Positions 34,734-43,203 of a stretch of 46,076 bases of DNA are shown one piece after another. Within the stretch, counting starts at the first letter, position 1, and each line of letters begins with the position of its first letter. The notes under the pieces were generated by a model that saw nothing but the letters and a program-made list of their open reading frames with translations, had not been told where the DNA came from and ran no database searches. The position numbers were made by a program, and so were the translations under genes. This DNA is from Leucobacter soli (GTDB taxonomy: Bacteria; Actinomycetota; Actinomycetes; Actinomycetales; Microbacteriaceae), in contig NZ_CAJVAP010000024.1 of the NCBI RefSeq assembly GCF_910593785.1, positions 1 to 46,076 on the forward strand, in the 5' to 3' direction.

Positions 34734-35725
34734 CTATTCTGCGGAAGAAAGCCGCACTCGCCTCGGCGGCTGCGATCGTACTCTTCGCGCTGGCCGGATG
34801 CTCGTCATCCCCGGCGCCCGCCGAGGGCGGCGATGATGCCGCAGCAGGCGGCAGCGTCGAAGGCAAGGAGATCTGCTACATCACGGCAGCCAACTCCCAC
34901 CCCTACGTGACCCCCGCGAACGAGGGAGCTCAGGCCGCGGCCGATGCCGCCGGCGTCGAGCTCACCATCGTGAGCGAGGAGTTCGCGCCCCAGACCGGTG
35001 CCGAGCAGCTCGACAGCTGCGTGGCCCGCGGGGTCGACGGCATCCTGCTGTGGCCGCTCGACGACAACAGCTATCTGCCCGGCCTCATGAAGGCGCAGCA
35101 GGCGAGCATCCCGGTCGTCGCCATCGATACGACGACCGGCGACGAGTCGATGAAGCTCATCGCCTCGTTCGTCGGCGCCGACAAGTACGATCAGGGCAAG
35201 ATCAGTTTCGAGCAGCTCGACGCCGCGATGGGCGGCGAAGGCGGCGTCGTGATCCTCGCCGGCCAGGCGGGCAACGGCACCGAGATCGCCCGCACCGGCG
35301 GGTTCATGGATGCCCTCGAGGCGAGCAGTTCCAAGCTCGAGGTGCTCTCGAAGGTCAACGCGGACTTCGACCAGCAGAAGGCGCTCGTCGCCTCCCGCGA
35401 CCTGCTCACCAAGTTCGGCGACCAGATCAAGGGCGTGTACGCCGAGGACGACACCATGGCGAAGGGCTTCGCGCAGGCGCTCGAGGAGAGCGGTCTCGAC
35501 ATCAACCCGTTCGTCGTCGGCATCAACGGCGAGAAGGGCGCGTTCGAGTCGATCAAGGCCGGCACCCAGTACAGCACCATCATCCAGCCCCCGTTCCGCA
35601 ACGGCGAGCTGGCGATCGAGACCCTCATCGCCGTGATGAAGGGCGAGACGGTCGCCGAGATGGTGCCGCTCGAGAACACCGTGGTCGACGCGAGCAACGT
35701 CGATTCGCTCGAGCCCGCGATGTAG
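34730..35725 (+). CDS. Sugar-binding lipoprotein of the central operon
   Basis: A 331-residue extracytoplasmic binding protein of the ribose-binding (periplasmic-binding-protein-1/4) type. The signal segment has lipobox ALAGC (Cys24). The mature part contains NSHPYVTPANEGAQAAADAAGVELTI, SCVARGVDGILLWPLDD, IPVVAIDTTTGDES, LAGQAGNGTEIARTGGFMDAL and GVYAEDDTMAKGFAQALEESG. It confers specificity on the adjacent permeases, but no known member is close enough for me to name the sugar. It differs clearly from the RhaS encoded at 39.9-41.0 kb. A strong hairpin follows the stop codon. Confidence 0.92.
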   Translation: MTILRKKAALASAAAIVLFALAGCSSSPAPAEGGDDAAAGGSVEGKEICYITAANSHPYVTPANEGAQAAADAAGVELTIVSEEFAPQTGAEQLDSCVARGVDGILLWPLDDNSYLPGLMKAQQASIPVVAIDTTTGDESMKLIASFVGADKYDQGKISFEQLDAAMGGEGGVVILAGQAGNGTEIARTGGFMDALEASSSKLEVLSKVNADFDQQKALVASRDLLTKFGDQIKGVYAEDDTMAKGFAQALEESGLDINPFVVGINGEKGAFESIKAGTQYSTIIQPPFRNGELAIETLIAVMKGETVAEMVPLENTVVDASNVDSLEPAM

Positions 35726-35753
35726 CATCCGCTTCAACCGCAGTACAACGAGC

Positions 35754-35784
35754 GCGGCCGGGCCGTCACCGATGGCCCGGCCGC
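35754..35784 (+). terminator. Hairpin after the binding-protein gene
   Basis: GCGGCCGGGCC (35754-35764) pairs perfectly with GGCCCGGCCGC (35774-35784) around a nine-base loop. It lies between the binding-protein and oxidoreductase genes and may partly terminate transcription or protect the upstream mRNA, favouring binding-protein expression. The counterpart after rhaS is at 39866-39896. Confidence 0.6.
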
Positions 35785-35808
35785 CTCACACTCACCAGGA
35801 GGATCGCG

Positions 35809-36939
35809 ATGACGCAGCATCCCATCGGCGTCGCCATCATCGGCGACGGCCTCATGGCCAAGGAGCACTCGATGGCGCTCCGCAACGTGGCGCCCGTCTT
35901 CGGCGCCGCCCCCGTCGAGCCGCGGCTCTCCCTCATCGTCCACCCCGATCCCGCACGCGCCGAGGCGGCGGCGCGCCGCTACGGCGTCGAGCGCTGGTCG
36001 ACCTCCTGGCAGAAGGCGATCGACGACCCCGGCATCGGGCTCGTCGACATCGTGACTCCGAACAGCTTCCACCGCGAGGTCGCCGTCGCCGCGGCCCGAG
36101 CCGGCAAGCACATCTGGTGCGAGAAGCCGCTGGGCCTGACTCTGGAAGACGCCGAGGAGATGACCCGGGCCGCCGAGGCTGCGGGCATCGTCACGATGAC
36201 GGGCTTCACCTATCTGCACAACCCGGGCATCGCCCTCGCCCGCCGCATGGTGGAGGCCGGCGAACTCGGCGAGATCTTCTCGTTCTCGGGCTTCTTCAGC
36301 GCCGATACCATGATCGATCCCGAGGTCCCCTTCACCTGGCGCACCGACCGATCCCGCGCGGGCGGCGGGGCGCTCAGCGACCTCGGCTCCCACATGATCT
36401 CGCTCGCACGCCATGTGCTCGGCCCGGTGTCCCGCGTCGCGGGCCTCTCGCGCACCGTCGTCGAGGAGCGCACGGACGCGGAGGGGGTGCGCCGCCGCGT
36501 CGACAACGATGACCACACCCAGGCGCTGCTGCGCTTCGAGAACGGCGCCATGGGCACGATGCAGGCGAGCCGCGTGCAGACGGGCCGCGCCTTCGAGGTG
36601 TCCTTCGTCCTCACCGGAACGAAGGGCGCCATCCGCTTCAGCCAGCAGCAGAGCCACCTGCTCGAGGTCTCGCTCGATTCGGACGGCCTCGACACCCACG
36701 GCTTCCGCACGATCGAGCTCGGGCCCGAGCACGGCCACTTCGGCGCGCTCTGGCCGATGTCCGGCATCAATGTCGGCCTGCACGAGCTGAAGATCTTCGA
36801 GGCGTGGGAGCTGCTCCAGGCCATCCGGGAGGGCCGGCCCGCGAAGCCGGACTTCCACGAGGCGCTCATGATCGAGCGGACGATCTCGGCGATCGAGCGG
36901 TCGGCCGCCGATGACGGGGCGTGGCAGTCGGTCGGCTGA
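35809..36939 (+). CDS. Gfo/Idh/MocA-family oxidoreductase
   Basis: A 376-residue NAD(P)-dependent sugar or polyol dehydrogenase. The Rossmann start is VAIIGDGLMAKEHSMAL (glycines 12 and 14), the catalytic EKP motif is HIWCEKPLGL (Glu105, Lys106), and the second conserved element is GGGALSDLGSHMISLARHVLG with Asp and His of the active site. ATG 35809 has AGGAGG seven bases upstream. It is the last gene of the central operon and converges with the lacI-type gene 58 bases away. It would oxidise the imported sugar or its isomer. The family also includes enzymes acting on myo-inositol, glucose and 3-keto-sugars, so the substrate stays open. Confidence 0.9.
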   Translation: MTQHPIGVAIIGDGLMAKEHSMALRNVAPVFGAAPVEPRLSLIVHPDPARAEAAARRYGVERWSTSWQKAIDDPGIGLVDIVTPNSFHREVAVAAARAGKHIWCEKPLGLTLEDAEEMTRAAEAAGIVTMTGFTYLHNPGIALARRMVEAGELGEIFSFSGFFSADTMIDPEVPFTWRTDRSRAGGGALSDLGSHMISLARHVLGPVSRVAGLSRTVVEERTDAEGVRRRVDNDDHTQALLRFENGAMGTMQASRVQTGRAFEVSFVLTGTKGAIRFSQQQSHLLEVSLDSDGLDTHGFRTIELGPEHGHFGALWPMSGINVGLHELKIFEAWELLQAIREGRPAKPDFHEALMIERTISAIERSAADDGAWQSVG

Positions 36940-36975
36940 GGATCGCCGCCCGCACCGCTGCGGCCGACGTCTGCG

Positions 36976-36997
36976 CAGCCGCGGCCCGCTGCGCGGC
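36976..36997. terminator. Possible terminator between convergent genes
   Basis: In the 58-base gap, GCCGCG (36978-36983) and CGCGGC (36992-36997) pair, and GCAGC/GCTGC nearby can form an alternative stem. The region is so GC-rich that such stems can arise by chance. Confidence 0.3.
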
Positions 36998-38044
36998 CTA
37001 CGGCTGCGGGGCCGGTGTCTGCGTCGCCCCGTCGCGCCGGTAGTCGCTCGACTCGCGGACGATCAGCTCGGGCGGGAAGCTCACGTGCTCGTGCACGTGG
37101 TCGGCGCCCTGCTCGATCTCGTCGAGGATCATCCGCACCGCGGTCCGGCCGAGCTGCTCGCGTGCCTGCCGCACCGAGCTGAGCGGCACGGTCGAGGCGC
37201 TCGCCCAATCGAGGTCGTCGAAACCGACGATCGCCACGTCCTCGGGCACGGACACCCCGTGCCGCACGAGCTCCTGCAGCGCGCCGAGCGCGAGCAGATC
37301 GTTCGCGCAGAAGATGGCCGTGGGGCGCTCCTCCGGCGGGAGGTCGAGCAGCAGGTGCATCGCCTCGCGACCGTTCGCGACCTTCCAGCTGGCCGCCGGG
37401 ATGAGCCGTACGTCGCCCTCGTCGAGGCCCGCATCCCGCACGGAGTCCAGCAGCCCCTGGTACCGCTGCCGCACCTGCGGCGAGATGGACAGGTTGCCGA
37501 CGAAGCCGATCCGGCGATGCCCGGCGGCGGCGAGGTGCTCCCCCGCCAGGCGGCCCCCGGCCAGATCGTCGGTCGCGATCCAGCAGCAGGGCCGATCGCC
37601 CGAGATCCGGTCGACGTAGACGATGGGGACGCCGCGCTCGATCAGCTGCTCGAGCCGCGGGTTGCGCTCGTCGACCGGGGTGATCATGATTCCCTGGACG
37701 CGCTGCTGCACAAGCAAGTCGAGGTTCTGTTCCTCGCGCGCCGTGTCCTCGCCGTTGTGCACGATGACGACGCCGACGCCGAGCTCCTTGGCCTCCGCCT
37801 CCGCGCCGAGCGCGACGTCGACGAAGTAGGGGTTGCCCATGTCTGCCACGGCGAGCCCGAGGGTGCGCTCACGGCCCGGCCGGTACTGGCGGGAGGACTG
37901 GCGCGGACGGAAACCGAGCGCGTCGATCGCGTCCAGCACTCGCTGGCGGGTCTCGATGCTGACGTAGCTCGGCCGGTTGAGGACGTTGCTCACGGTCCCG
38001 GCGGAGACGCCCGCACGCGTGGCGACGTCGTGGATGTTGACCAC
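36998..38044 (-). CDS. LacI-family regulator of the central operon
   Basis: A 348-residue repressor. Residues 2-48 form the LacI helix-turn-helix and hinge (VNIHDVATRAGVSAGTVSNVLNRPSYVSIETRQRVLDAI); the rest is a periplasmic-binding-like ligand domain (LGLAVADMGNPYFVDVALG, VQGIMITPVDERNPRLEQLIERGVPIVYVDRISGD, AIFCANDLLALGALQELVRHGVSVPEDVAIVGFDDLDWA). The GTG start at 38044 has GGGGGTGA upstream. A palindrome overlapping its promoter shares 12 bases with the operator of the operon starting at 28937, so it probably represses both. The inducer is unknown. Confidence 0.92.
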   Translation of the reverse strand: MVNIHDVATRAGVSAGTVSNVLNRPSYVSIETRQRVLDAIDALGFRPRQSSRQYRPGRERTLGLAVADMGNPYFVDVALGAEAEAKELGVGVVIVHNGEDTAREEQNLDLLVQQRVQGIMITPVDERNPRLEQLIERGVPIVYVDRISGDRPCCWIATDDLAGGRLAGEHLAAAGHRRIGFVGNLSISPQVRQRYQGLLDSVRDAGLDEGDVRLIPAASWKVANGREAMHLLLDLPPEERPTAIFCANDLLALGALQELVRHGVSVPEDVAIVGFDDLDWASASTVPLSSVRQAREQLGRTAVRMILDEIEQGADHVHEHVSFPPELIVRESSDYRRDGATQTPAPQP

Positions 38045-38059
38045 CGCTCACCCCCTCTC

Positions 38060-38089
38060 GTTCATTGAACCAGTCAATGATACGTCGAA
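38060..38089 (-). promoter_or_regulatory. lacI promoter and operator
   Basis: GTTCATTGAACC (38060-38071) is the reverse complement of bases 28865-28876. It overlaps a second inverted repeat, TCATTGA (38062-38068) with TCAATGA (38074-38080). On the minus strand a -10-like TATCAT lies at 38083-38078, so the site would cover the transcription start. Confidence 0.6.
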
Positions 38090-38193
38090 CGGGTCGCGTT
38101 CGGCTGGAGGCGGGCGGCAGCCGGAGCGGCCGGGCGAGGAGAGCGGGGGAAAAGGGAGGCTGCGGTGGAGACGGTCCGCTCGCAGAGCGGGGC

Positions 38194-39372
38194 TCAGGCG
38201 CCCCAGCTCGCCTGGGTGCCGCCGACGCGATCCGCGACGATCCGCTCCCGGTACCCCGACCCCGCGTACGCCGCCATCGGGTCGGCGGGCAGCCCGCGCG
38301 CCTCGCGGTACTCGGCGAGCGCCGGCCGCACATCGGACTGGAAGGCGTCCATGAAGACCGCGTTGGCGCCGAGCACGTCGCCTGCGACCTGCGCCGCGCG
38401 CAGCGCCTCGTGATCCACGAGCAGTGCGCGCGCCGTCATCTCCTGCACGTTCAGCACCGATCGGATCTGGCCCGGGACCTTGTCCTCGATGTTGTGGCAC
38501 TGGTCGAGCATGAAGGCGACCGGGGTGCCCTCGTCCATGCCACCGCCGCGGATAACCTCGAAGAGGATGCGGAAGAGCTGGAACGGGTCGGCGGCGCCCA
38601 CGATGAGGTCGTCGTCGGCGTAGAAGCGCGAGTTGAAATCGAAGGATCCGAGCCTCCCGAGGCGCAGCAGCTGCATGACGATGAACTCGATGTTCGTCCC
38701 GGGGGCGTGGTGACCCGTGTCGAGGCACACCATCGCCCGGTCGCCGAGGGCGGTCACCTGCGCGTACGAGGTGCCCCAGTCCGGCACGTCGGTGTGGTAG
38801 AACGCCGGCTCGAAGAACTTGTACTCGAGCACGAGGCGCTGATCGCCGCTCAGCCGCGCATAGATCTCCTGCAGCGACTCGTGCAGGCGATCCTGGCGGC
38901 CTCGGAGATCGGTCTGGCCCGGATAGTTCGAGCCGTCGGCGAGCCAGATCTTCAGGTCCCGCGAACCGGTCGCGTCCATGATGTCGATGCAGGCGAGATG
39001 GTGGTCGACGGCCTTGCGGCGGATCACCGCGTCCTCATGGGTGAGGCCGCCGAACTTGAAGTCGTCGTCCTGGAAGGTGTTCGAGTTGACGGTGCCGATC
39101 CCGACACCCTGCTCGGCGGCGAACGCGGAGAGCGCATCGTAGTCGTCGACCAGATCCCAGGGGATGTGGATCGCGACCTCGGGGGCGAGGCCGGTGTGCG
39201 CGTGGACCTGGGCCGCGTCGGCGATCTTCTCGTACGGATCGCGCGGCGTACCGGGTGTGGTGAAGACCTTGAAGCGCGTACCGGAATTGCCGTACGCCCA
39301 CGAGGGCACCTCGATCGCGAGCCGATCGAGCACCGTCACGGCGTCGGGGGTCAGCTGGGTGCTCATGGTCAT
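38194..39372 (-). CDS. rhaI: L-rhamnose isomerase
   Basis: Converts L-rhamnose to L-rhamnulose. The 392-residue protein is of the metal-dependent TIM-barrel type found in Pseudomonas stutzeri and Gram-positives rather than the E. coli RhaA type. Seen are SWAYGNSGTRFKVFTTPGTPRDPYEKIADAAQVH, KIWLADGSNYPGQTDLRGRQDRL, LEYKFFEPAFYHTDVPDWG, VCLDTGHHAPGTNIEFIV, GSFDFNSRFYADDDLIVGAADPFQLFRI and DQCHNIEDKVPGQIRS, which carry the Glu, Asp and His metal ligands. Two ATGs (39372 and 39366) are possible; AGGAG lies four and ten bases before them. The first overlaps the rhaM stop by four bases. It completes the rhaTPQS-rhaM-rhaI operon. Confidence 0.95.
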   Translation of the reverse strand: MTMSTQLTPDAVTVLDRLAIEVPSWAYGNSGTRFKVFTTPGTPRDPYEKIADAAQVHAHTGLAPEVAIHIPWDLVDDYDALSAFAAEQGVGIGTVNSNTFQDDDFKFGGLTHEDAVIRRKAVDHHLACIDIMDATGSRDLKIWLADGSNYPGQTDLRGRQDRLHESLQEIYARLSGDQRLVLEYKFFEPAFYHTDVPDWGTSYAQVTALGDRAMVCLDTGHHAPGTNIEFIVMQLLRLGRLGSFDFNSRFYADDDLIVGAADPFQLFRILFEVIRGGGMDEGTPVAFMLDQCHNIEDKVPGQIRSVLNVQEMTARALLVDHEALRAAQVAGDVLGANAVFMDAFQSDVRPALAEYREARGLPADPMAAYAGSGYRERIVADRVGGTQASWGA

Positions 39373-39767
39373 CGTTCTCCTGGTTCGGCGGCGGGCGTCG
39401 TGTCTGGTGCTGCGTGTGCTGCGATGCCGCCGCCCGCGGCGGCTCGGAGCTGAGTCTCAAGGTGGAAGATCTCGGTGAGGCGCTCGGCCTCCTGGTCGGG
39501 GCGCCCCGCGGAGGCGACGAAGAAGTCCGCCATCTCGGCCTCCCAGGCGGCGGTCCGGGGGTCGCTCTCGAGGGCGAGCTGCGCGGCCGCGTCGTCGTCG
39601 GTCTCGTAGGTGCCGATGAGCAGTCCGTCCTCGCGGAGGAACAGCGAGTAGTCGCGGCGGCCGGCATCGGCGATCGCCTGCAGCATCTCCGGCCAGACGG
39701 CCGCATGCCGGGCGACGTACTCGTCGATCCGTTCAGGCTTGACCTGCATCTGGAAGCAGACCCGCAT
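39369..39767 (-). CDS. rhaM: L-rhamnose mutarotase
   Basis: Interconverts the alpha and beta anomers of L-rhamnose. The 132 residues begin with the hallmark VCFQMQVKPERIDEYVARHAAVWPEML (His21 is the expected catalytic residue), followed by AIADAGRRDYSLFLREDGLLIGTYETDD. The known family is about 104 residues long; here a roughly 25-residue alanine/glycine/proline-rich tail is added. ATG 39767 has GGAGG five bases upstream and gives the canonical start, though the frame is open further. It overlaps rhaI by four bases. The usual role is supplying the anomer accepted by RhaI. Confidence 0.93.
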   Translation of the reverse strand: MRVCFQMQVKPERIDEYVARHAAVWPEMLQAIADAGRRDYSLFLREDGLLIGTYETDDDAAAQLALESDPRTAAWEAEMADFFVASAGRPDQEAERLTEIFHLETQLRAAAGGGIAAHAAPDTTPAAEPGER

Positions 39768-39865
39768 GCTCGCCTCCGTGAGTCGTGTCGTGTGGTGTGG
39801 TGTCGTGTCTTGCGGGGGGGGTGTAAGGAGGTCCGAGGCCGACCGGGGGTCGGGCGGCCCCGGAT

Positions 39866-39896
39866 CCCGCACCCCGGCTCGGGGCCGGGGTGCGGG
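39866..39896 (-). terminator. Hairpin between rhaS and rhaM
   Basis: CCCGCACCCCGGC (39866-39878) pairs perfectly over 13 bases with GCCGGGGTGCGGG (39884-39896) around a five-base loop. It lies 14 bases after the rhaS stop. It may attenuate transcription into rhaM-rhaI or stabilise the rhaTPQS message. Confidence 0.65.
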
Positions 39897-39909
39897 CGTG
39901 GTCGGCGGC

Positions 39910-40956
39910 TTAGAAGTCGAAGTCGCCGATGTTCTCCGCGTTGAAGCGGTAGGGATCGCCCAGCAGCACGACGCCGTCGGCGCCGACCGTGTACGAGCCG
40001 AGCTTGCCCGCCTCGAAGGTGTCGCCCTCGGCGCCGGTGATGGCGCCGGTCGCGAGCGCCTCAGCGGCGAACGCGGTCAGGTAGCCGAGATCCTCGGGGT
40101 TCCACAGCGCGAACTCCGCGACGGTGCCGTCCTCGACGTACTCGCGCATCTGGTTCGGCGTGCCGAGGCCGGTCAGCGCGACCTCGCCCTTGGCGTCCGA
40201 GGTCGACAGGTAGCGGGCCGCGGCGGCCACGCCGACGGTGGTCGGCGAGATGATGCCCTTGAGCTCCGGGTAGGTCTGCAGCAGGGCCGCGGTCTTGTCG
40301 AACGACGTCTGGTCGTCGTCGTCGCCGTAGACGACCTCGACGAGCTCGATATCCGGGTGGTTCGCCGCCAGGTCCTCTTCCATCAGCTCGATCCAGGCGT
40401 TCTGGTTCGTCGCGTTCGCGGCGGCCGAGAGGATCGCGATCTGACCGGCGTCGCCGATCTGCTCGGCGATGATGTCGACCTGCACCTTCGCGATGCCTGC
40501 CGCATCGGCCTGGTTCACGAAGAGGTCGCGGCACTCGGCGTTGGTGTCGGAGTCGAAGGTGACGACCTTCACGCCGGCGTCGCGGGCCTCGTTCAGCGCG
40601 TCGCAGATGGCCTTCGGATCGTTCGCCGAGACGGCGAGGGCGTCGACGCCCTGCTGGGTCGCGGTGTTGATGAAGCTCACCTGGGCGTCGGGGGTCGCCT
40701 CGGCCGGGCCGACCTCGTTGAAGGTGCCGCCGAACTCGGCGACCGCGGCCTGGCCGCCCTTGCTCGAGGTGTCGAAGTAGGGGTTGCCCAGGTTCTTCGG
40801 CAGGAAGGTGATGCTCGAGCCCGAGGCCGAGCCCTCCGAGCCGCCGTCATCCGTGCCGCCGTTGTCGGCGCTGCTCGAGCAGCTCGAGAGCAGCAGTGCG
40901 GCGCTCGCGGCGAGTGCGAGCAGCGCACCGGCCTTCTTGTGGGAGTTGAACAGCAT
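39910..40956 (-). CDS. rhaS: L-rhamnose-binding lipoprotein
   Basis: Extracytoplasmic binding protein of the rhamnose importer. The 348 residues start with a signal peptide ending in lipobox LLSSC (Cys26). Family segments are ITFLPKNLGNPYFDTSSKGGQAAVAEFGGTFNEVGPAEATPDAQVSFINTATQQGVDALAVSANDP, VVTFDSDTNAECRDLFVNQAD, IAILSAAANATNQNAWIELM and IISPTTVGVAAAARYL, as in rhizobial and actinobacterial RhaS. I chose the ATG at 40956, preceded by AAAGGA, over the in-frame ATG at 40977. It is followed by a strong hairpin. Confidence 0.93.
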   Translation of the reverse strand: MLFNSHKKAGALLALAASAALLLSSCSSSADNGGTDDGGSEGSASGSSITFLPKNLGNPYFDTSSKGGQAAVAEFGGTFNEVGPAEATPDAQVSFINTATQQGVDALAVSANDPKAICDALNEARDAGVKVVTFDSDTNAECRDLFVNQADAAGIAKVQVDIIAEQIGDAGQIAILSAAANATNQNAWIELMEEDLAANHPDIELVEVVYGDDDDQTSFDKTAALLQTYPELKGIISPTTVGVAAAARYLSTSDAKGEVALTGLGTPNQMREYVEDGTVAEFALWNPEDLGYLTAFAAEALATGAITGAEGDTFEAGKLGSYTVGADGVVLLGDPYRFNAENIGDFDF

Positions 40957-41077
40957 CGTTCTCGTGTTTCCTTTCATAGGTCCCGCCGTGCGGGCGAGGG
41001 TGGGTGGTTTCGGTCGGGTATCGGGGTCGGGGGTCATGGCACCGGGATCGGCGGATCGCCGTCGCTCAGCGCCGCGC

Positions 41078-42151
41078 CTATTTCGCGGCGGCCTGCGCCG
41101 TTCCCGCGAGTCTGAGCCTGGCGCCCCGCCGGTTGCGGAATGCGGCGAAGACGCTCGAAGAGACGACTGCGGCGATCAGCAGGACGCCGGTGATGATGTT
41201 GATCACATCCGAGGTCACGTTGGCGAGGCGCAGCGCGCTCGCGAGCGCGCCGATGAGCAGCACGCCGGCGACGACGCCGTGGAGCGCGCCGCGGCCGCCG
41301 AAGATCGAGACGCCGCCGAGCAGCACGGCCGCGATCACCTGCATCTCCATGCCGGTGGCGTTGTCGCCTCGGGCGCTGCCGTAGCGGAGCGTGTAGTAGA
41401 CGCCGGCGAGGGCGGCGACGGCGCCGCTGAGGACGAACAGGATCAGCTTGGTGCGGGCGACGTCGACGCCGGTGAAGCGCGCAGCCCCGGACGAAAACCC
41501 GATGGCGAAGACGCCGCGACCGAAGCGGGTGAAGTGCAGCATGATCGCGAAGATGGCGGCGAGGACCACGAAGAGGATCACGACCACGGGGACGCCCGTC
41601 GACCCGATCTTCGCCTTCGCGAGCGACGTCCAGAACTCAGGGAAGTCCGTCACCGCGGTCGTACCGAGCAGACCGACGGCGAGGCCGCGGTAGAGCGCGA
41701 GCGTACCGATCGTGACGGCGAGCGAGGGCAGGCCGACGGCGGTCACGAGGAAGCCGTTGATCGCACCGCAGATCACGCCGCCCACGATCGCGAGCAGGAT
41801 GGCCACGGTGAACGGGACGCCGGCCTGCGTGAGCACGCCGGTGAGCACGCTCGAGAGCCCGACGACGCTGGCGACCGAGAGGTCGATCTCGCCGGTCACG
41901 ATGATCGCCGTCATCGGCAGCGCGATGATGAGGATCGGGAACATGTCGAGCAGCAGGTAGGTCATCGTGATCTTGGAGCCGAAGTTCGGCACGATCGCGG
42001 CCGCCACGACGAGCACGAGGAGGAGGAGCCCGATGATCGCCATCTCGCGGGTGGCGAACCAGCGCTGCCAGAGCGGCCGGTCGAACTCGGCGATGGGCCG
42101 GATCGTTCCGGTGGCGGTGACGGGCGTCACGGTGTTCGGCGCAGCGGTCAT
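41078..42151 (-). CDS. rhaQ: L-rhamnose ABC transporter permease RhaQ
   Basis: A 357-residue permease with about ten membrane segments. Seen are MTAIIVTGEIDLSVASVVGLSSVLTGVL, AINGFLVTAVGLPSLAVTIGTLALYRGLA, FGRGVFAIGFSSGAARFTGVDVARTKLILFVLSGAVAALAGVYYTLRYGSARGDNATGMEMQVIAAVLLGGVSIFGG, typical of RhaQ. It partners RhaP in the channel. The ATG at 42151 overlaps the rhaP stop by four bases. An alanine-rich stretch and an RNRRG segment close the protein. About 120 bases separate it from rhaS, with no recognisable signal there. Confidence 0.92.
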   Translation of the reverse strand: MTAAPNTVTPVTATGTIRPIAEFDRPLWQRWFATREMAIIGLLLLVLVVAAAIVPNFGSKITMTYLLLDMFPILIIALPMTAIIVTGEIDLSVASVVGLSSVLTGVLTQAGVPFTVAILLAIVGGVICGAINGFLVTAVGLPSLAVTIGTLALYRGLAVGLLGTTAVTDFPEFWTSLAKAKIGSTGVPVVVILFVVLAAIFAIMLHFTRFGRGVFAIGFSSGAARFTGVDVARTKLILFVLSGAVAALAGVYYTLRYGSARGDNATGMEMQVIAAVLLGGVSIFGGRGALHGVVAGVLLIGALASALRLANVTSDVINIITGVLLIAAVVSSSVFAAFRNRRGARLRLAGTAQAAAK

Positions 42152-43203
42152 CGCTTCGTCTCCCGTTCTTCGATGAGTCGTCGATGCTGTCTGACGGCGA
42201 GCATCCGGTCGAGCACGATGGCGCCGATGATGAGCACGCCGACCACGGCGCGCTGCCAGAAATCGGGCACGCCCAGCACGGGCAGCGAGCGGTTGATGGT
42301 CATGAGCAGCACGGCGCCGATGGCGGCGCCCCATACGGTGCCTGAACCGCCGAAGATGGCGACACCGCCGATCACGGCCGCGCCGACGGCGTCGAGCTCC
42401 CAGCCGGAGCCGGCCTGCGAGTTGATGGTGCCGTAGCGGGCGGCGTAGAGCACGCCGGCGAAGCCGGCGAGTGCGCCCGAGAGCATGAAGGCGCCGATCA
42501 CGCGACGGGTCACGGGGAGGCCGTAGAGCTCGGCGGCCCCGGGGTCCGACCCGATCGCGTAACACTCGCGGCCGGCGCGGGTGTTCCGCATCCACCAGGC
42601 GACGATGACGAGCAGCACGACGGCAATGATGGTCAGCACCGGGATCGTGAGCACCTGAGCGGTTCCGAGCTGCAGGAACGCCTTCGGCATGTCGGAGGCG
42701 TTCACGCGGTCGGATCCGGTCCAGAGCACGTTGATGCCGCGGAAGGCATACATGGTGCCGAGGGTGATCACGAGCGAGGGCACCTTCGCGAAGGCGGTGA
42801 GGGCGCCGTTGATCAGGCCGAGCAGGCCGCCGAAGACGACGGCCAGCAGGACGACCGCGAGGATCGGGATCCCCGGGATGTCGATGAAGAGCCGCCCGGT
42901 CAGGTAGGCGCTGAGACCGAGCACCGAGCCGACCGAGAGGTCGACGTTGCGGGTGATCAGCACGACCGCCTGCCCCACCGCGACGAGCAGCAGCAGCGAG
43001 GGCGTCAGCCAGAGGTCGCGGTAGCCGTCGGGCGAGAACAGGAAGTTCGGGTTCTTGAGCGTGACGACGGCGATCACGATCACCACGGCGAGGAGGATGC
43101 TGGCCTCGCGCGCGCTGGCGAGGCGGCCGAGTGCGCGGACGAAGCCGCCTCGCTGCGGTGCGGGGGTCGGCTCGGGTCGCCGGATCGCGGTCTGGGTGCT
43201 CAT
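42148..43203 (-). CDS. rhaP: L-rhamnose ABC transporter permease RhaP
   Basis: A 351-residue permease with about nine membrane segments. Characteristic parts are [103 protein letters not shown] and [44 protein letters not shown]. These match RhaP of the rhizobial rhaSTPQ system. It overlaps rhaT upstream and rhaQ downstream by four bases each. Confidence 0.92.
   Translation of the reverse strand: MSTQTAIRRPEPTPAPQRGGFVRALGRLASAREASILLAVVIVIAVVTLKNPNFLFSPDGYRDLWLTPSLLLLVAVGQAVVLITRNVDLSVGSVLGLSAYLTGRLFIDIPGIPILAVVLLAVVFGGLLGLINGALTAFAKVPSLVITLGTMYAFRGINVLWTGSDRVNASDMPKAFLQLGTAQVLTIPVLTIIAVVLLVIVAWWMRNTRAGRECYAIGSDPGAAELYGLPVTRRVIGAFMLSGALAGFAGVLYAARYGTINSQAGSGWELDAVGAAVIGGVAIFGGSGTVWGAAIGAVLLMTINRSLPVLGVPDFWQRAVVGVLIIGAIVLDRMLAVRQHRRLIEERETKR

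Noticed and set aside
39785-39810. GTGTGGTGTGGTGTCGTGT-like run between rhaM and rhaS
   Set aside because: Short imperfect simple repeat without pairing or regulator-like symmetry; probably slippage.
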